Of a stretch of DNA of 64,000 nt, positions 9,008-18,860 are shown in pieces. The notes below the pieces were generated by a model that had not been told where the DNA came from, ran no database searches, and worked only from the letters and a program-made list of their open reading frames with translations. Position 1 is the first letter of the stretch. Every line of letters begins with the position of its first letter. The DNA is from DAIRDK01 sp035403225 (lineage in GTDB: Bacteria; Bacteroidota; Bacteroidia; Bacteroidales; FEN-979): the NCBI GenBank assembly GCA_035403225.1, contig DAONET010000001.1, positions 124,001 to 188,000 on the forward strand. The letters run 5' to 3'. Both the position numbers and the translations under genes were made by a program.

Positions 9008-12000
9008 ATGAAAAAAGTCATCCTTTACTTAATGTTAATTGTGGGGTGCCTGAGTACGGGGTATGCGCAGCTCTCAGGAATAAAATCAATTCCCGGCGAC
9101 TTTGCCACCATCGAATCAGCCATTTCCGCATTGAATTCAGGAGGAGTTGGAACCGGTGGTGTCACCTTTAATATTTCAGCCGGTTATACTGAAACGTTCC
9201 TTTCTCCCACCGGTGGTCTGATCACCGCTACCGGCACCTCATCCAATCCGATTGTGTTCCAAAAATCAGGGACGGGAGCCAATCCTGTCATCTTGGCCGG
9301 AACCGGAACCGGAACCACTGATTATGTCATTGGGCTGTCCGGAACGGATTATATCACTTTCGACGGAATTGATATCCGTGAAAACCCTTTAAATACAACT
9401 ACCGTACAAATGGCAGAGAGGGCTTTTGCTCTGCTGAAATCCTCTGCTACGGATGGTGCGCAGTATGTCACGATTAAAAACTGCGACATCCGGTTAAGCA
9501 ATCTTAACACTGCTTCCTACGGGATTTATTCTGACAATGTAACTCCCGCTTCACCAACCACTCAGTTGACTGTAACCGCATTATCCGGAGCAAACTCTTA
9601 CAATAAATTTTACGGAAACCACATTTCTCAATGCGGCGGAGGCATCTATTTATCCGGTTATACCGATTGGTCTTCTCCTTATGTATATTATGACCAAAAC
9701 AACGAGATCGGGAAAGACAGTCCAAACCAGATTGACAGTCTGGGATCCACTACCGGAACCATTTACGGGGTTTATGCCAAGTGCCAGAACAACCTGATCA
9801 TCACCAGAAACAGTTTTACCGGCAACGCGGCCACCACTTATTATGGAATTTTTACCCTTGCCGGCAATAATTCCAATGTCGAGATCACGAATAATACGAT
9901 CCGTATCCATTTCATTGTTTCAGCATCCAACCTGACCGGGATCAGCAACGGCATGGGAGGTTCAGGAACGAACAACACGGTAAATATCAGTGGTAATCAT
10001 CTTATTGGCAACACCATGCCTCTTGCCTCAACAGGGCAATTCACCGGGATCGCCAATACCGCTTCCTGTTACCACCTGTTGTGCAACAGTAACATGGTTG
10101 ACAGCAATACCATCGGATCTACCGGAGCGACAAGCACCGGAACATTCACAGCCATGTCTTTTTCGGGCGGAAGCAGTTTAGTTGGAAGTAGTTGGGATAT
10201 TTACAGCAATAGCATCTCGAACAACAAACGTCTCCAGTTCAATACAAATATTGCCACCAACAATTTGCTTTATTTCACCGGGGGGGCCAAAACAACGAAT
10301 GTCAACAACAACATTCTTACTAATAACGTCTTTTCATCCAACGGGATTACTGACATGTTCTACTGCAGTGTGTGGGGAACGACGATGAATATTTACGGAA
10401 ATGAATTTACCAATGTGGAAACAGGCGGAGGCACCATTTACGGGATGTTACTTTCCAGTCTTTCGGCCGCGAATATTCATGATAACAAAATCCTGAACCT
10501 GCTTAGCAACGGTGTTTCTGTATATGGTTCTCCGGCGCGTGTCAACGGGATCTATTTTGATATTACCATGGCAACTGCCAATGTATACAATAACATTGTC
10601 GGCGATCTTCAGGCTCCCTTTTCGGATTACCAAAAGGCAATCCTTGCATTAAATCTGGGACCATTAACAAGTTGCTCCGTATTGGGGAATACATTTTATA
10701 TCGATGGCACCAGTTCAGTTGACAACTTCGGAACCTACGTGATATACGCCAACGCCATGTGTCCGCTTGACCTCAGGAACAACATTCTCGTAAATACCTC
10801 CACTCCTACCGGGTACGGAAAGAGTTATCTCATTTCCCGGTCCTACAGTGATATGGGGACATTGCTTGTCACGAACAACAATAACGACCTTTATATGGGT
10901 CCTTATTCTCAAGCCAGGATCTTTTATGAAGACGGCACCTATCAGATCGGGAACCTGGAAGATTATAAAGGTCTCTTCTATCCCCGCGAGACCGTTTCCT
11001 TCTCAGAAAATCCTCCTTTCGTAAATATCGGATCGCATCCTTATGATCTTCATATAAAAACCAACGTTGCTACCCAATGTGAAAGCGGCGGGCAAGTGAT
11101 AACGTCTCCGGTTGCCGTGAATGTAGATATTGATGCGAATCCACGGTATCCGAACATGGGCTATCCCAACAACGGAACGAGCCCTGCCTTTGCTCCTGAT
11201 GCAGGAGCCGATGAATTCGGCGGAATCAATAAAGATTTACTGGCCCCTGTCATGGTCGTTACACCTTTGTTGAACACTTCTTCACTGGCCGCACGAACAC
11301 TGCAGGTTACCATTACCGATGCCGGTGGAATTCCGACCAGTGGTATCGGTTTACCCAGACTCTATTGGTCAAAGAACAGTTCCACTACCTGGAATTATGC
11401 TACCGGTGTGGCGGGAACAGATAATCAATATACCTTTAGCTTCGGTTCAGGAGTAGCATTGGGAGATACCATCCATTATTATATTGTCGCGCAAGACAAC
11501 GCGCCGACTCCCAATGTAAGCGCCTTCCCCGGATACGGATGTTTTAATTACTCGGCCAATCCTCCTCACTGTTCCGCACCTTCAACGCCTTTGATGTATC
11601 GTATCATCGGTTCGATTTCAGGGATCATCCCCGTCGGTGTTGGTCAGGTTTATTCCACGCTTACCAATGCATGCACGGATATCAGTGATAAAGAGTTTGT
11701 TGGTCCGGTGACACTGTTACTGACAGATAACAATTATCCTTCCGAAACCTTCCCGATTGTGATTGAACCAGCCGTAGGTCTGGATGCGGTCAACACGCTG
11801 ACCATCCATCCGGCCACCGGAAAAACACCGGTTATCTCAGGAAACTCCTCGACAGGAATATTGAAGATCAACGGAGCCAGTTACGTTTTCATCGATGGAT
11901 CCAATGCCGGTAGTACCGATCGCAGCACGACCTGGGAAAACACCAGCTCAGCCAACAACACATACACCATCGGTTACTATAATAAAAACGGTGTCGGTGC

Positions 12001-15000
12001 CAGTCATTGCATCCTGAAAAACTGTGTGGTGAAATCCACCCCGCAACTATCCAATGTTACCATCGCTGTTTCTTTTGATCTCACAGGTGGAAAATACAAC
12101 CACAATGTGATTGCGAATAATACAGTTTGCAGCGCAAAATTTGGCATCTATCTAAGAGGAGCGAACGGAGGTGTTGCCTCCAACTGCAGTATCCTGAACA
12201 ACACGATCGGCTCCACCGTTCCCGGAGAAGAAATCTCTTACCGTGGTATATCGACTTTTATCGTCGACAGTACGTTGATCAGCGGAAATGATATCTTCGG
12301 AAGTCTTACAGGCAATACCAATTACGGACAAGCCGGGATATATCTTTTCGGAGGATCGACCAATACGCTCGTCCAGCGTAATATCATTCACGATTGGTAT
12401 TACAACGGGACAACGGATTACGCAAATTACGGCATCTATTATGCCAGTGATGCAACCACTGTCACGGAAATCGCCAATAACATTTTTTACAATATCAAAT
12501 CCCCCGGAAAGTCTACCGGTATTCAATTCGGGACCGGTGGCAATGCGCACATCTATCACAACACCTTCGATTTTGAAGGGAACTATTTAAGTCCGACCCG
12601 GACTACATGGTCTGCCTGTATCTATGCAAACGCGCCGATTACCTTACTGGATATCCGCGACAACATCATCAAGAATACGTTGCAACCGTCTTCCGAGAAC
12701 CCGAATGCAAGTACATACGCCATTTACACACCCGGGACATCATCCATTTTTTCGACGATTGACTTTAACGACTATTACGTAAATGGAACCAATGCGTTCA
12801 TTGGTTACCTGGGTGGGCAGCAAAAAACCCTGGCACAATGGCAGGCTGTTACCGGTCAGGATATTTCGTCCAAAGATCTGGATCCTGTTTTTGTTTCAGC
12901 TTCGGATATGCACCCGACCAATGATTTGCTCAAGAATCAGGGTTTCTACCTGGCTTCAGTTCCTGCAGACTTCAATAACGACCTGCATTCCAATCCTCCC
13001 GATATGGGGGCTTTCAATTTCGGAGTTGATCCGTTGGTGATCACCAATGCAGCTACCAACGTGCTGTTCAACAGCGCTACGCTCAACGGGACCGTTAATC
13101 CCAATACGGTTATCACGACAGCTTCTTTCGATTATGGTCTGACCACTTCTTACGGTTCCACGATCGCAGCTACCCCTGGTACGGTAAGCGGGACGACACC
13201 TGTTGGCATTACTGCCGTTCCGGCGAATCTGCATTACATGACCACCTACCACTTCCGTGCTCATGGAATTGATCCTTCAGGAGTCCATTTTTATGGTCAG
13301 GATATGACCTTTACCACTCCGCCTGCGCCACCGACCGTTGTCACCCTGACAGCTACGGGAATTAGCGCCACCACTGCTACACTCAACGGAACTGCCAACG
13401 CCAATAACTCAGCTACCAACGTATTCTTTGAATATGGTCTGACTACGTCGTACGGCACACAGGTCGTGGCTTCTCCTGCCAACCTTTCCGATACAACCGT
13501 AACGCCGGAATCTGTGAATCTTGCCAGCCTCCTGCCGAATGCCACTTATCATTACCGCATTCTGGCAACCAACATCGCAGGCACCTCTTATGGGAATGAC
13601 ATGACGTTCACCACACCGGCCATCCAGGCGAATGTTGTCACCAACCTGGCCACCTCTATCGGATCCAATTCTGTTCAATTGAATGGAACCGTCACTGCTA
13701 ACAATGCCACCACAACGGTTACGTTTGAATATGGCACCACGACATCTTATGGCAGCTTGACAAACGCCACACCGGCTTCGGTAACCGGCATGACACCTAC
13801 CGCTGTTTCTGCCAGCGTATCTGGTTTGCTGATCAATACAACGTATCATTTCCGTTGTGTTGGTGCCAACGTCGCCGGAACTGCTTATGGACAGGACCAG
13901 GTGTTTACTACCAACTGCATGGAACCTGTGATCACCATCAACGGGCCCGATTCTGCCTGCGCCGGCATGTCAGGTTACCAGTACACCACGGAAGCCGGTA
14001 ACAGCAACTATCAGTGGACAGTCTCGCCGGGTGGCACGATCACATCAGGCGCCGGTACGAATGTTATCACCGTATCCTGGAACACAACCGGTTCACAGAA
14101 TGTTACGGTAAACTATATCAACCAGTACAACTGTTCTGCCTCGATTCCTGCTTCTCTTAACGTTCTGGTAAGCGCCACACCGGTTCCCACCATTTCGGGT
14201 CCTGCAACGGCCTGCCAGTCCTCATCCGACAACATCTATACTACAGAAAACGGCATGAGCGGGTACACCTGGACTGTTACGGGTGGCACCATTACTTCAG
14301 GTAACAATACATCTTCTGTAACCGTCACCTGGAACACCACCGGTCCTCAGACCATCAGCGTTAACTATGCCAATGCAGCCGGATGTTATGCATTGACTCC
14401 TGCCTCGATGTCCGTCACCGTCCATCAACTTCCTGCACCCATCATCACCGGGCCTTCGGAAGTATGTGCCAACTCCGGTATCAATAATTATTCTACCGAA
14501 ACTGGCATGACCGGGTATAACTGGACGATCTCTCCGGGTGGGACGATCGTTTCAGGACAGGGAACTGCATCGGTTCAGGTATCCTGGACTACTGCCGGAA
14601 GTCAGACAATCAGCGTGAACTATGCCAACTCTTTTGGCTGCTTTGCCGTAAATTCCACTTCGTTCTCTGTAACGGTCAATGCTGTCCCTGATGCAGCCGG
14701 GACCATCGCCGGAACTTCCGAAGTTTGCGGAGGTTCACAAGGTGTTGGTTACTCCTGCGCTCTCATCTCAGGAGCTACCTATTATGTATGGACAGTACCT
14801 ACCGGTGCTACCATTGCTTCCGGTAGCGGTACCAATGCCATCACGGTTGATTTCGCTGCAGATGCAAGTTCGGGTGTCATCACCGTTTACGGCAATAATA
14901 TCTGCGGAAATGGCGCCGTATCTCCTGATTTCCCGGTTACTGTCAATGTTCTCCCCGGTGATCCGGGAACCATTGCCGGCGACAGCAGTGTTTGTGAAGG

Positions 15001-15694
15001 TGAAAGTGGTGTAAGCTACTCTGTTGCGCCCATTACCGGTGCCACCACCTATACATGGACTGTTCCTGCGGGTGCAACCATCGTAAGTGGAGCTTCTACT
15101 TCCTCAATCCTTGTTGATTTCGCCATGGGCGCCACCTCTGGTCCGGTTACCGTGTCGGGCAGCAATTCGTGTGGTACGGGAAGTACTTCTTCTCTCCCGG
15201 TGACCGTGAATCCCATCCCGGAAACGCCCGTCGTTACTGTTTCCGGATTCGACCTTACCAGCAGTGTGGCTGCCGGTAACCAATGGTACCAGGATGGCAA
15301 CCTGATCCCGGGTGCTACAGACCAGACTTATACGGCAACGGCATCCGGCTGGTACTGGACAATCGTGACGGTGAACGAATGCTCTTCTGCCGAATCAAAT
15401 CACGAATATATTCTGATAACAGGAGTGAATGAACAGCCTTCTCCGATACAGTGCAGAATTGCTCCCAATCCCTGCGAAGGGCAATTCACTCTTATGACAG
15501 AAGGTCTTACTACGGGTCATTGCTCCGTCAGTATTCTTAACGCATTGGGTGCCAGCGTATGGGAAGGTGGTTTCCAATCGTCAACCGGGTTAAACATCAC
15601 CAATATCGATCCGGGTGATTTGGCATCAGGCATGTACACCGTGATTATCCGCGATGCCAAGATGCCGATTATACGAAAACTGATTGTAAAATAG
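9008..15694 (+). CDS. Giant secreted beta-helix protein with T9SS type A sorting domain
   Basis: This 2228-residue cell-surface or secreted protein has a signal peptide at 1-20 (ending GYAQ). Two parallel beta-helix regions cover about 25-740 and 870-1330; both carry the phrase ITFDGID / VFIDGSN and many short Asn/Gly-rich turns. Between them is an Ig-like segment (about 745-865). Three Fn3-like repeats of about 95 residues follow (1341-1635), each with a YGLTTSYG-type strand. Next come five PKD/Ig-like repeats (about 1638-2070) with WTVSPGGTI or WTVPAGATI cores, then an Ig-like unit (2073-2138). The last 85 residues form a T9SS type A sorting domain with APNPCEG and a final GMYTVIIRD...KLIVK. 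The function is probably adhesion or polysaccharide binding; no catalytic domain was recognised. A strong terminator follows. Confidence 0.88.
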   Translation: MKKVILYLMLIVGCLSTGYAQLSGIKSIPGDFATIESAISALNSGGVGTGGVTFNISAGYTETFLSPTGGLITATGTSSNPIVFQKSGTGANPVILAGTGTGTTDYVIGLSGTDYITFDGIDIRENPLNTTTVQMAERAFALLKSSATDGAQYVTIKNCDIRLSNLNTASYGIYSDNVTPASPTTQLTVTALSGANSYNKFYGNHISQCGGGIYLSGYTDWSSPYVYYDQNNEIGKDSPNQIDSLGSTTGTIYGVYAKCQNNLIITRNSFTGNAATTYYGIFTLAGNNSNVEITNNTIRIHFIVSASNLTGISNGMGGSGTNNTVNISGNHLIGNTMPLASTGQFTGIANTASCYHLLCNSNMVDSNTIGSTGATSTGTFTAMSFSGGSSLVGSSWDIYSNSISNNKRLQFNTNIATNNLLYFTGGAKTTNVNNNILTNNVFSSNGITDMFYCSVWGTTMNIYGNEFTNVETGGGTIYGMLLSSLSAANIHDNKILNLLSNGVSVYGSPARVNGIYFDITMATANVYNNIVGDLQAPFSDYQKAILALNLGPLTSCSVLGNTFYIDGTSSVDNFGTYVIYANAMCPLDLRNNILVNTSTPTGYGKSYLISRSYSDMGTLLVTNNNNDLYMGPYSQARIFYEDGTYQIGNLEDYKGLFYPRETVSFSENPPFVNIGSHPYDLHIKTNVATQCESGGQVITSPVAVNVDIDANPRYPNMGYPNNGTSPAFAPDAGADEFGGINKDLLAPVMVVTPLLNTSSLAARTLQVTITDAGGIPTSGIGLPRLYWSKNSSTTWNYATGVAGTDNQYTFSFGSGVALGDTIHYYIVAQDNAPTPNVSAFPGYGCFNYSANPPHCSAPSTPLMYRIIGSISGIIPVGVGQVYSTLTNACTDISDKEFVGPVTLLLTDNNYPSETFPIVIEPAVGLDAVNTLTIHPATGKTPVISGNSSTGILKINGASYVFIDGSNAGSTDRSTTWENTSSANNTYTIGYYNKNGVGASHCILKNCVVKSTPQLSNVTIAVSFDLTGGKYNHNVIANNTVCSAKFGIYLRGANGGVASNCSILNNTIGSTVPGEEISYRGISTFIVDSTLISGNDIFGSLTGNTNYGQAGIYLFGGSTNTLVQRNIIHDWYYNGTTDYANYGIYYASDATTVTEIANNIFYNIKSPGKSTGIQFGTGGNAHIYHNTFDFEGNYLSPTRTTWSACIYANAPITLLDIRDNIIKNTLQPSSENPNASTYAIYTPGTSSIFSTIDFNDYYVNGTNAFIGYLGGQQKTLAQWQAVTGQDISSKDLDPVFVSASDMHPTNDLLKNQGFYLASVPADFNNDLHSNPPDMGAFNFGVDPLVITNAATNVLFNSATLNGTVNPNTVITTASFDYGLTTSYGSTIAATPGTVSGTTPVGITAVPANLHYMTTYHFRAHGIDPSGVHFYGQDMTFTTPPAPPTVVTLTATGISATTATLNGTANANNSATNVFFEYGLTTSYGTQVVASPANLSDTTVTPESVNLASLLPNATYHYRILATNIAGTSYGNDMTFTTPAIQANVVTNLATSIGSNSVQLNGTVTANNATTTVTFEYGTTTSYGSLTNATPASVTGMTPTAVSASVSGLLINTTYHFRCVGANVAGTAYGQDQVFTTNCMEPVITINGPDSACAGMSGYQYTTEAGNSNYQWTVSPGGTITSGAGTNVITVSWNTTGSQNVTVNYINQYNCSASIPASLNVLVSATPVPTISGPATACQSSSDNIYTTENGMSGYTWTVTGGTITSGNNTSSVTVTWNTTGPQTISVNYANAAGCYALTPASMSVTVHQLPAPIITGPSEVCANSGINNYSTETGMTGYNWTISPGGTIVSGQGTASVQVSWTTAGSQTISVNYANSFGCFAVNSTSFSVTVNAVPDAAGTIAGTSEVCGGSQGVGYSCALISGATYYVWTVPTGATIASGSGTNAITVDFAADASSGVITVYGNNICGNGAVSPDFPVTVNVLPGDPGTIAGDSSVCEGESGVSYSVAPITGATTYTWTVPAGATIVSGASTSSILVDFAMGATSGPVTVSGSNSCGTGSTSSLPVTVNPIPETPVVTVSGFDLTSSVAAGNQWYQDGNLIPGATDQTYTATASGWYWTIVTVNECSSAESNHEYILITGVNEQPSPIQCRIAPNPCEGQFTLMTEGLTTGHCSVSILNALGASVWEGGFQSSTGLNITNIDPGDLASGMYTVIIRDAKMPIIRKLIVK

Positions 15695-15714
15695 CGTTTT
15701 CGTAGTTGTTTTGG

Positions 15715-15750
15715 AAAACTGCCCCGGGAATCCGGGGCAGTTTTTTTTTT
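15715..15750 (+). terminator. Rho-independent terminator
   Basis: A perfect 13-bp GC-rich stem (arms 15715-15727 and 15732-15744) with a 4-base loop is followed by a run of ten Ts (15741-15750). It lies 20 bases after the giant secreted protein gene. Confidence 0.95.
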
Positions 15751-15792
15751 CGGAACATATCTTGATGATGAAGACGATAACCCTGCAGCCCC

Positions 15793-15823
15793 TTTTCCGT
15801 TCAGTCAATTTTCCGTACCTTCG
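15793..15823 (+). promoter_or_regulatory. Possible lpdA promoter
   Basis: A TTTT at 15793-15796 and TACCTTCG at 15816-15823 resemble TTTG/TAnnTTTG with one mismatch each and a 19-base spacer. They lie 25 bases before the lpdA start. This is a weak call based on position and spacing. Confidence 0.3.
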
Positions 15824-15847
15824 CCGATTCATTCAAACCGAATCACT

Positions 15848-17239
15848 ATGCATTTTGATGTCATCATCATTGGCAGCGGACCCGGAGGGTACGTTGCTGC
15901 CATCCGGGCTGCCCAATTGGGTCTCACCACTGCTGTTATTGAACGTGCCGAACTCGGCGGGATCTGTCTTAACTGGGGATGTATCCCCACGAAAGCCTTG
16001 CTGAAAAGTGCGGCTGTGTTTCAATATTTCCAGCATGCTGCCGACTATGGTATTGTTGCCGGGGAATCCAAACCCGATTTTGAAGCCATCATCAAACGCA
16101 GTCGTGGCGTAGCTGAGTCTATGAGCAAAGGGATCCAGTTCCTGATGAAAAAATATAATGTCACCGTGATCGCCGGCTTCGGGAAAGTGAAAGCCGGGAA
16201 GAAGGTCGAGGTGACCTTGAATGAGACGCAACAAACCGAAGAATATACCGCCGATCATATCATCATAGCTACCGGCGCACGCTCAAGGGAATTACCATTT
16301 CTGAAGCAGGATGGCAAAAAAGTCATCGGTTACCGCGAAGCCATGACTCTTCCAAAACAACCCCAGACTCTGGCCGTTATCGGCTCCGGGGCCATCGGAT
16401 CCGAATTTGCCTATTTCTATCAATCCATCGGCACCAAAGTCACGCTCATCGAAGTCCTTCCGAATGTCGTTCCCGTCGAAGACGAAGAGGTATCCAAATA
16501 CCTGGAGCGTTGTTTCAAAAAGGCCGGCATGAAAGTGTTGACGGGCGTCATGGTTGAATCCGTCGATACACAGGGCGATCTCTGTCAGGTTCACGTGAAG
16601 ACCAAAAAAGGCGATGAAGTGATCGAAGCTGAAGTCGTTCTGTCTGCCGTTGGTGTTGCCACCAACCTGGAAGGAATCGGATTGGAAGAGGCCGGTATCA
16701 ACGTAGAACGAGGCAAAGTGTTGGTGGATGAATTCTACCGGACCAATGTGGAAGGGTATTATGCCATCGGGGATATCGTGAAAGGCCCTGCGTTGGCCCA
16801 TGTAGCTTCACACGAAGCCCTCATCTGCGTGGAAAAACTGGCCGGGAAAGATCCGGAACCGCTGGATTACGGCAATATCCCCGGCTGCACTTACACTCAT
16901 CCGGAGATCGCTTCCGTGGGGATGTCAGAAAAAGCGGCCCTCGAAGCCGGGCACGAGATCCTGGTGGGGAAATTCCCGTTTACAGCCTCCGGCAAAGCCA
17001 CTGCTTCCGGAGCCAGGGACGGCTTTATCAAGGTGATCTTTGATAAACAGTCGGGGCAATGGCTTGGCGCTCACTTCATCGGGGAAAATGTAACGGAAAT
17101 GATCTCTGAAGCTGTCGTGGCACGCAAACAGAAAGTCACCGGCAAGGAAATCATCGAAGCGGTTCACCCCCACCCCACCATGAGTGAATCCATTATGGAA
17201 GCAGTCGCCCAGGCTTACGGGGAGTGCGTTCATTTATAA
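15848..17239 (+). CDS. lpdA: Dihydrolipoyl dehydrogenase
   Basis: This is the E3 flavoprotein that re-oxidises dihydrolipoyl groups of 2-oxoacid dehydrogenases and of the glycine cleavage H-protein, using NAD. It has 463 residues, the usual length. The FAD-binding GSGPGG is near residues 9-14, the redox disulfide Cys40/Cys45 is in GGICLNWGCIPTK, and the NAD-binding GSGAIGSEFA is near 175-184. The C-terminal HPHPTMSE carries the catalytic His-Glu pair. It stands alone, without E1/E2 genes, and may serve several complexes including the gcvP system at the left of the window. Confidence 0.96.
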   Translation: MHFDVIIIGSGPGGYVAAIRAAQLGLTTAVIERAELGGICLNWGCIPTKALLKSAAVFQYFQHAADYGIVAGESKPDFEAIIKRSRGVAESMSKGIQFLMKKYNVTVIAGFGKVKAGKKVEVTLNETQQTEEYTADHIIIATGARSRELPFLKQDGKKVIGYREAMTLPKQPQTLAVIGSGAIGSEFAYFYQSIGTKVTLIEVLPNVVPVEDEEVSKYLERCFKKAGMKVLTGVMVESVDTQGDLCQVHVKTKKGDEVIEAEVVLSAVGVATNLEGIGLEEAGINVERGKVLVDEFYRTNVEGYYAIGDIVKGPALAHVASHEALICVEKLAGKDPEPLDYGNIPGCTYTHPEIASVGMSEKAALEAGHEILVGKFPFTASGKATASGARDGFIKVIFDKQSGQWLGAHFIGENVTEMISEAVVARKQKVTGKEIIEAVHPHPTMSESIMEAVAQAYGECVHL

Positions 17240-17261
17240 AGTTTTTTATTTTAATGCTGAT

Positions 17262-17810
17262 ATGGAGCTCAACAAAACACCTATCAACGGACTACTGATC
17301 ATCAAGCCGGATGTATTCAGGGATCAAAGAGGATATTTCTTTGAGACATACAACCGGGAGACTTTCGTGAAACACGGGTTGGATGTGACGTTTGTCCAGG
17401 ACAACGAATCAAGGTCAAAGAAAGGAGTGTTACGGGGAATGCATTTCCAGCGACCTCCTTTTGCCCAGGGTAAACTGGTGCGTGTAGTTCACGGCGCCAT
17501 CATGGATGTAGCGTTAGATCTGCGCCAAGGGTCTCCTACCTGCGGAAAATGGCATGCCGTGGAACTTTCCGACGAGAACAAACTGATGTTCTGGATTCCG
17601 GAAGGGTTTGCTCACGGATTTATTTCGCTTGCCGACGATACGGTAGTAAATTACAAATGCACGAATGTGTACCATCGCGAATCGGAAGGGTCGATTCGCT
17701 GGAATGATCCCGATATTCGTATTGACTGGAGGATCAGCAATCCGATGGTCTCCGATAAGGACAATCAGGCTCCATCGTTTGAAGAGGTCAAGCGCTCTTT
17801 TTTATTCTGA
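17262..17810 (+). CDS. rfbC: dTDP-4-dehydrorhamnose 3,5-epimerase
   Basis: This is a 182-residue cupin-fold epimerase that converts dTDP-4-keto-6-deoxyglucose to dTDP-4-keto-L-rhamnose for cell-surface polysaccharide. The start at 17262 (MELNKTPI) gives the family length; an earlier in-frame start would lie inside lpdA. The catalytic histidine is at about 61 in GVLRGMHFQ, with Lys71 in QGKLVRV and tyrosines near 131-137. FWIPEGFAHGF is the family signature. The rfbA, rfbB and rfbD genes are not in the window, so this copy is detached from a rhamnose operon. A related 3-epimerase role cannot be excluded. Confidence 0.9.
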   Translation: MELNKTPINGLLIIKPDVFRDQRGYFFETYNRETFVKHGLDVTFVQDNESRSKKGVLRGMHFQRPPFAQGKLVRVVHGAIMDVALDLRQGSPTCGKWHAVELSDENKLMFWIPEGFAHGFISLADDTVVNYKCTNVYHRESEGSIRWNDPDIRIDWRISNPMVSDKDNQAPSFEEVKRSFLF

Positions 17811-17829
17811 TTTCAATTCAAAGAATGTC

Positions 17830-18831
17830 ATGAACAACAAAACGATCAAAACCATACTTTTTACCGTCGCGTGTACCGCTGTCGCTTCTTTTTTCATCTA
17901 TGCCATGTGTGACCGGATGGGTGACGAGCAGGCTTACCGGAGTCAATTCTTCCGGGATTACCGGATTTTTGCACCTCCGGTCCCGGACAAAGCCGATTTC
18001 GCCGGAGAGCGTGTCCCCCTTGATCGTTTTTATGTCAAAGAGAGTCTTGACCGTGAGATCATGAACACCACCTTCATGCACTCGTCCACCATCCTGATGT
18101 TCAAGAGGGCCTACCGCTGGTTCCCGGTAATAGAGCCGATTCTGAAGAAGAACGGGATCCCGGATGACTTCAAATATCTCTGCCTGGCAGAAAGCAACCT
18201 CGCCAATGCCACTTCTCCGTCCAATGCCGAAGGATTCTGGCAGTTTCTCCAGGCCACCGGACAGAAGTACGGGTTAGAGATCAACGAAGAAGTGGACGAA
18301 CGGTACAATGCAGAGAAAGCAACAGAAGCTGCCTGTGACTATTTCAGGAGCAGCCATGCACTTTTTGGCAACTGGACTCTCGTCGCCGCCTCATACAACC
18401 GGGGTACCAACGGGCTTAGCAGAGCGCTGGACGGTCAGAAGGTCAAATCGTATTACGACCTTTACCTCAACGACGAGACCGCTCGCTACGTTTTCCGGAT
18501 CCTCGCCATCAAAGAGGTTTACAACCACCCTGCCCGGTACGGGTTCTTCCTCCGCGAGCAAGATCTGTATCGCCCCATTCCGACCCATAAAGTTACTGTC
18601 GACACAGCAGTGACCGACCTGGCTGACCTGGCGGCAAAGCTGAAAGTGACTTACCGCGTTCTCCGTGAATTCAACCCGTGGATACAGCGTTATAACCTGC
18701 CGAATAAAACCCGGAAAGTCTATACCTTCATCCTTCCCAAACCCGGCATGACCAAGATCGATTCATTGCCCGCCATACCGGTCAGCGATCATTTTTACAA
18801 GGACACACTAAAAGTCCACCAATTGCATTAA
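17830..18831 (+). CDS. Lytic transglycosylase (SLT domain), MltD-like
   Basis: This 333-residue envelope protein is a predicted peptidoglycan lytic transglycosylase. A hydrophobic N-terminal segment at about 8-26 is a signal anchor or signal peptide. The SLT domain covers about 95-235, with the catalytic glutamate near residue 121 in LCLAESNL and the conserved GFWQFLQATGQKYGL and AASYNRG segments. The C-terminal stretch at about 265-300 (TDLADLAAKLKVTYRVLREFNPW) resembles a LysM-type glycan-binding repeat. The start at 17830 was chosen because the 5-bases-earlier ATG runs into a stop after one codon. It is 19 bases after rfbC and may share its transcript. Confidence 0.88.
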   Translation: MNNKTIKTILFTVACTAVASFFIYAMCDRMGDEQAYRSQFFRDYRIFAPPVPDKADFAGERVPLDRFYVKESLDREIMNTTFMHSSTILMFKRAYRWFPVIEPILKKNGIPDDFKYLCLAESNLANATSPSNAEGFWQFLQATGQKYGLEINEEVDERYNAEKATEAACDYFRSSHALFGNWTLVAASYNRGTNGLSRALDGQKVKSYYDLYLNDETARYVFRILAIKEVYNHPARYGFFLREQDLYRPIPTHKVTVDTAVTDLADLAAKLKVTYRVLREFNPWIQRYNLPNKTRKVYTFILPKPGMTKIDSLPAIPVSDHFYKDTLKVHQLH

Positions 18832-18860
18832 TTATTGATGGCATTAAGCCCTGTTGAGAA

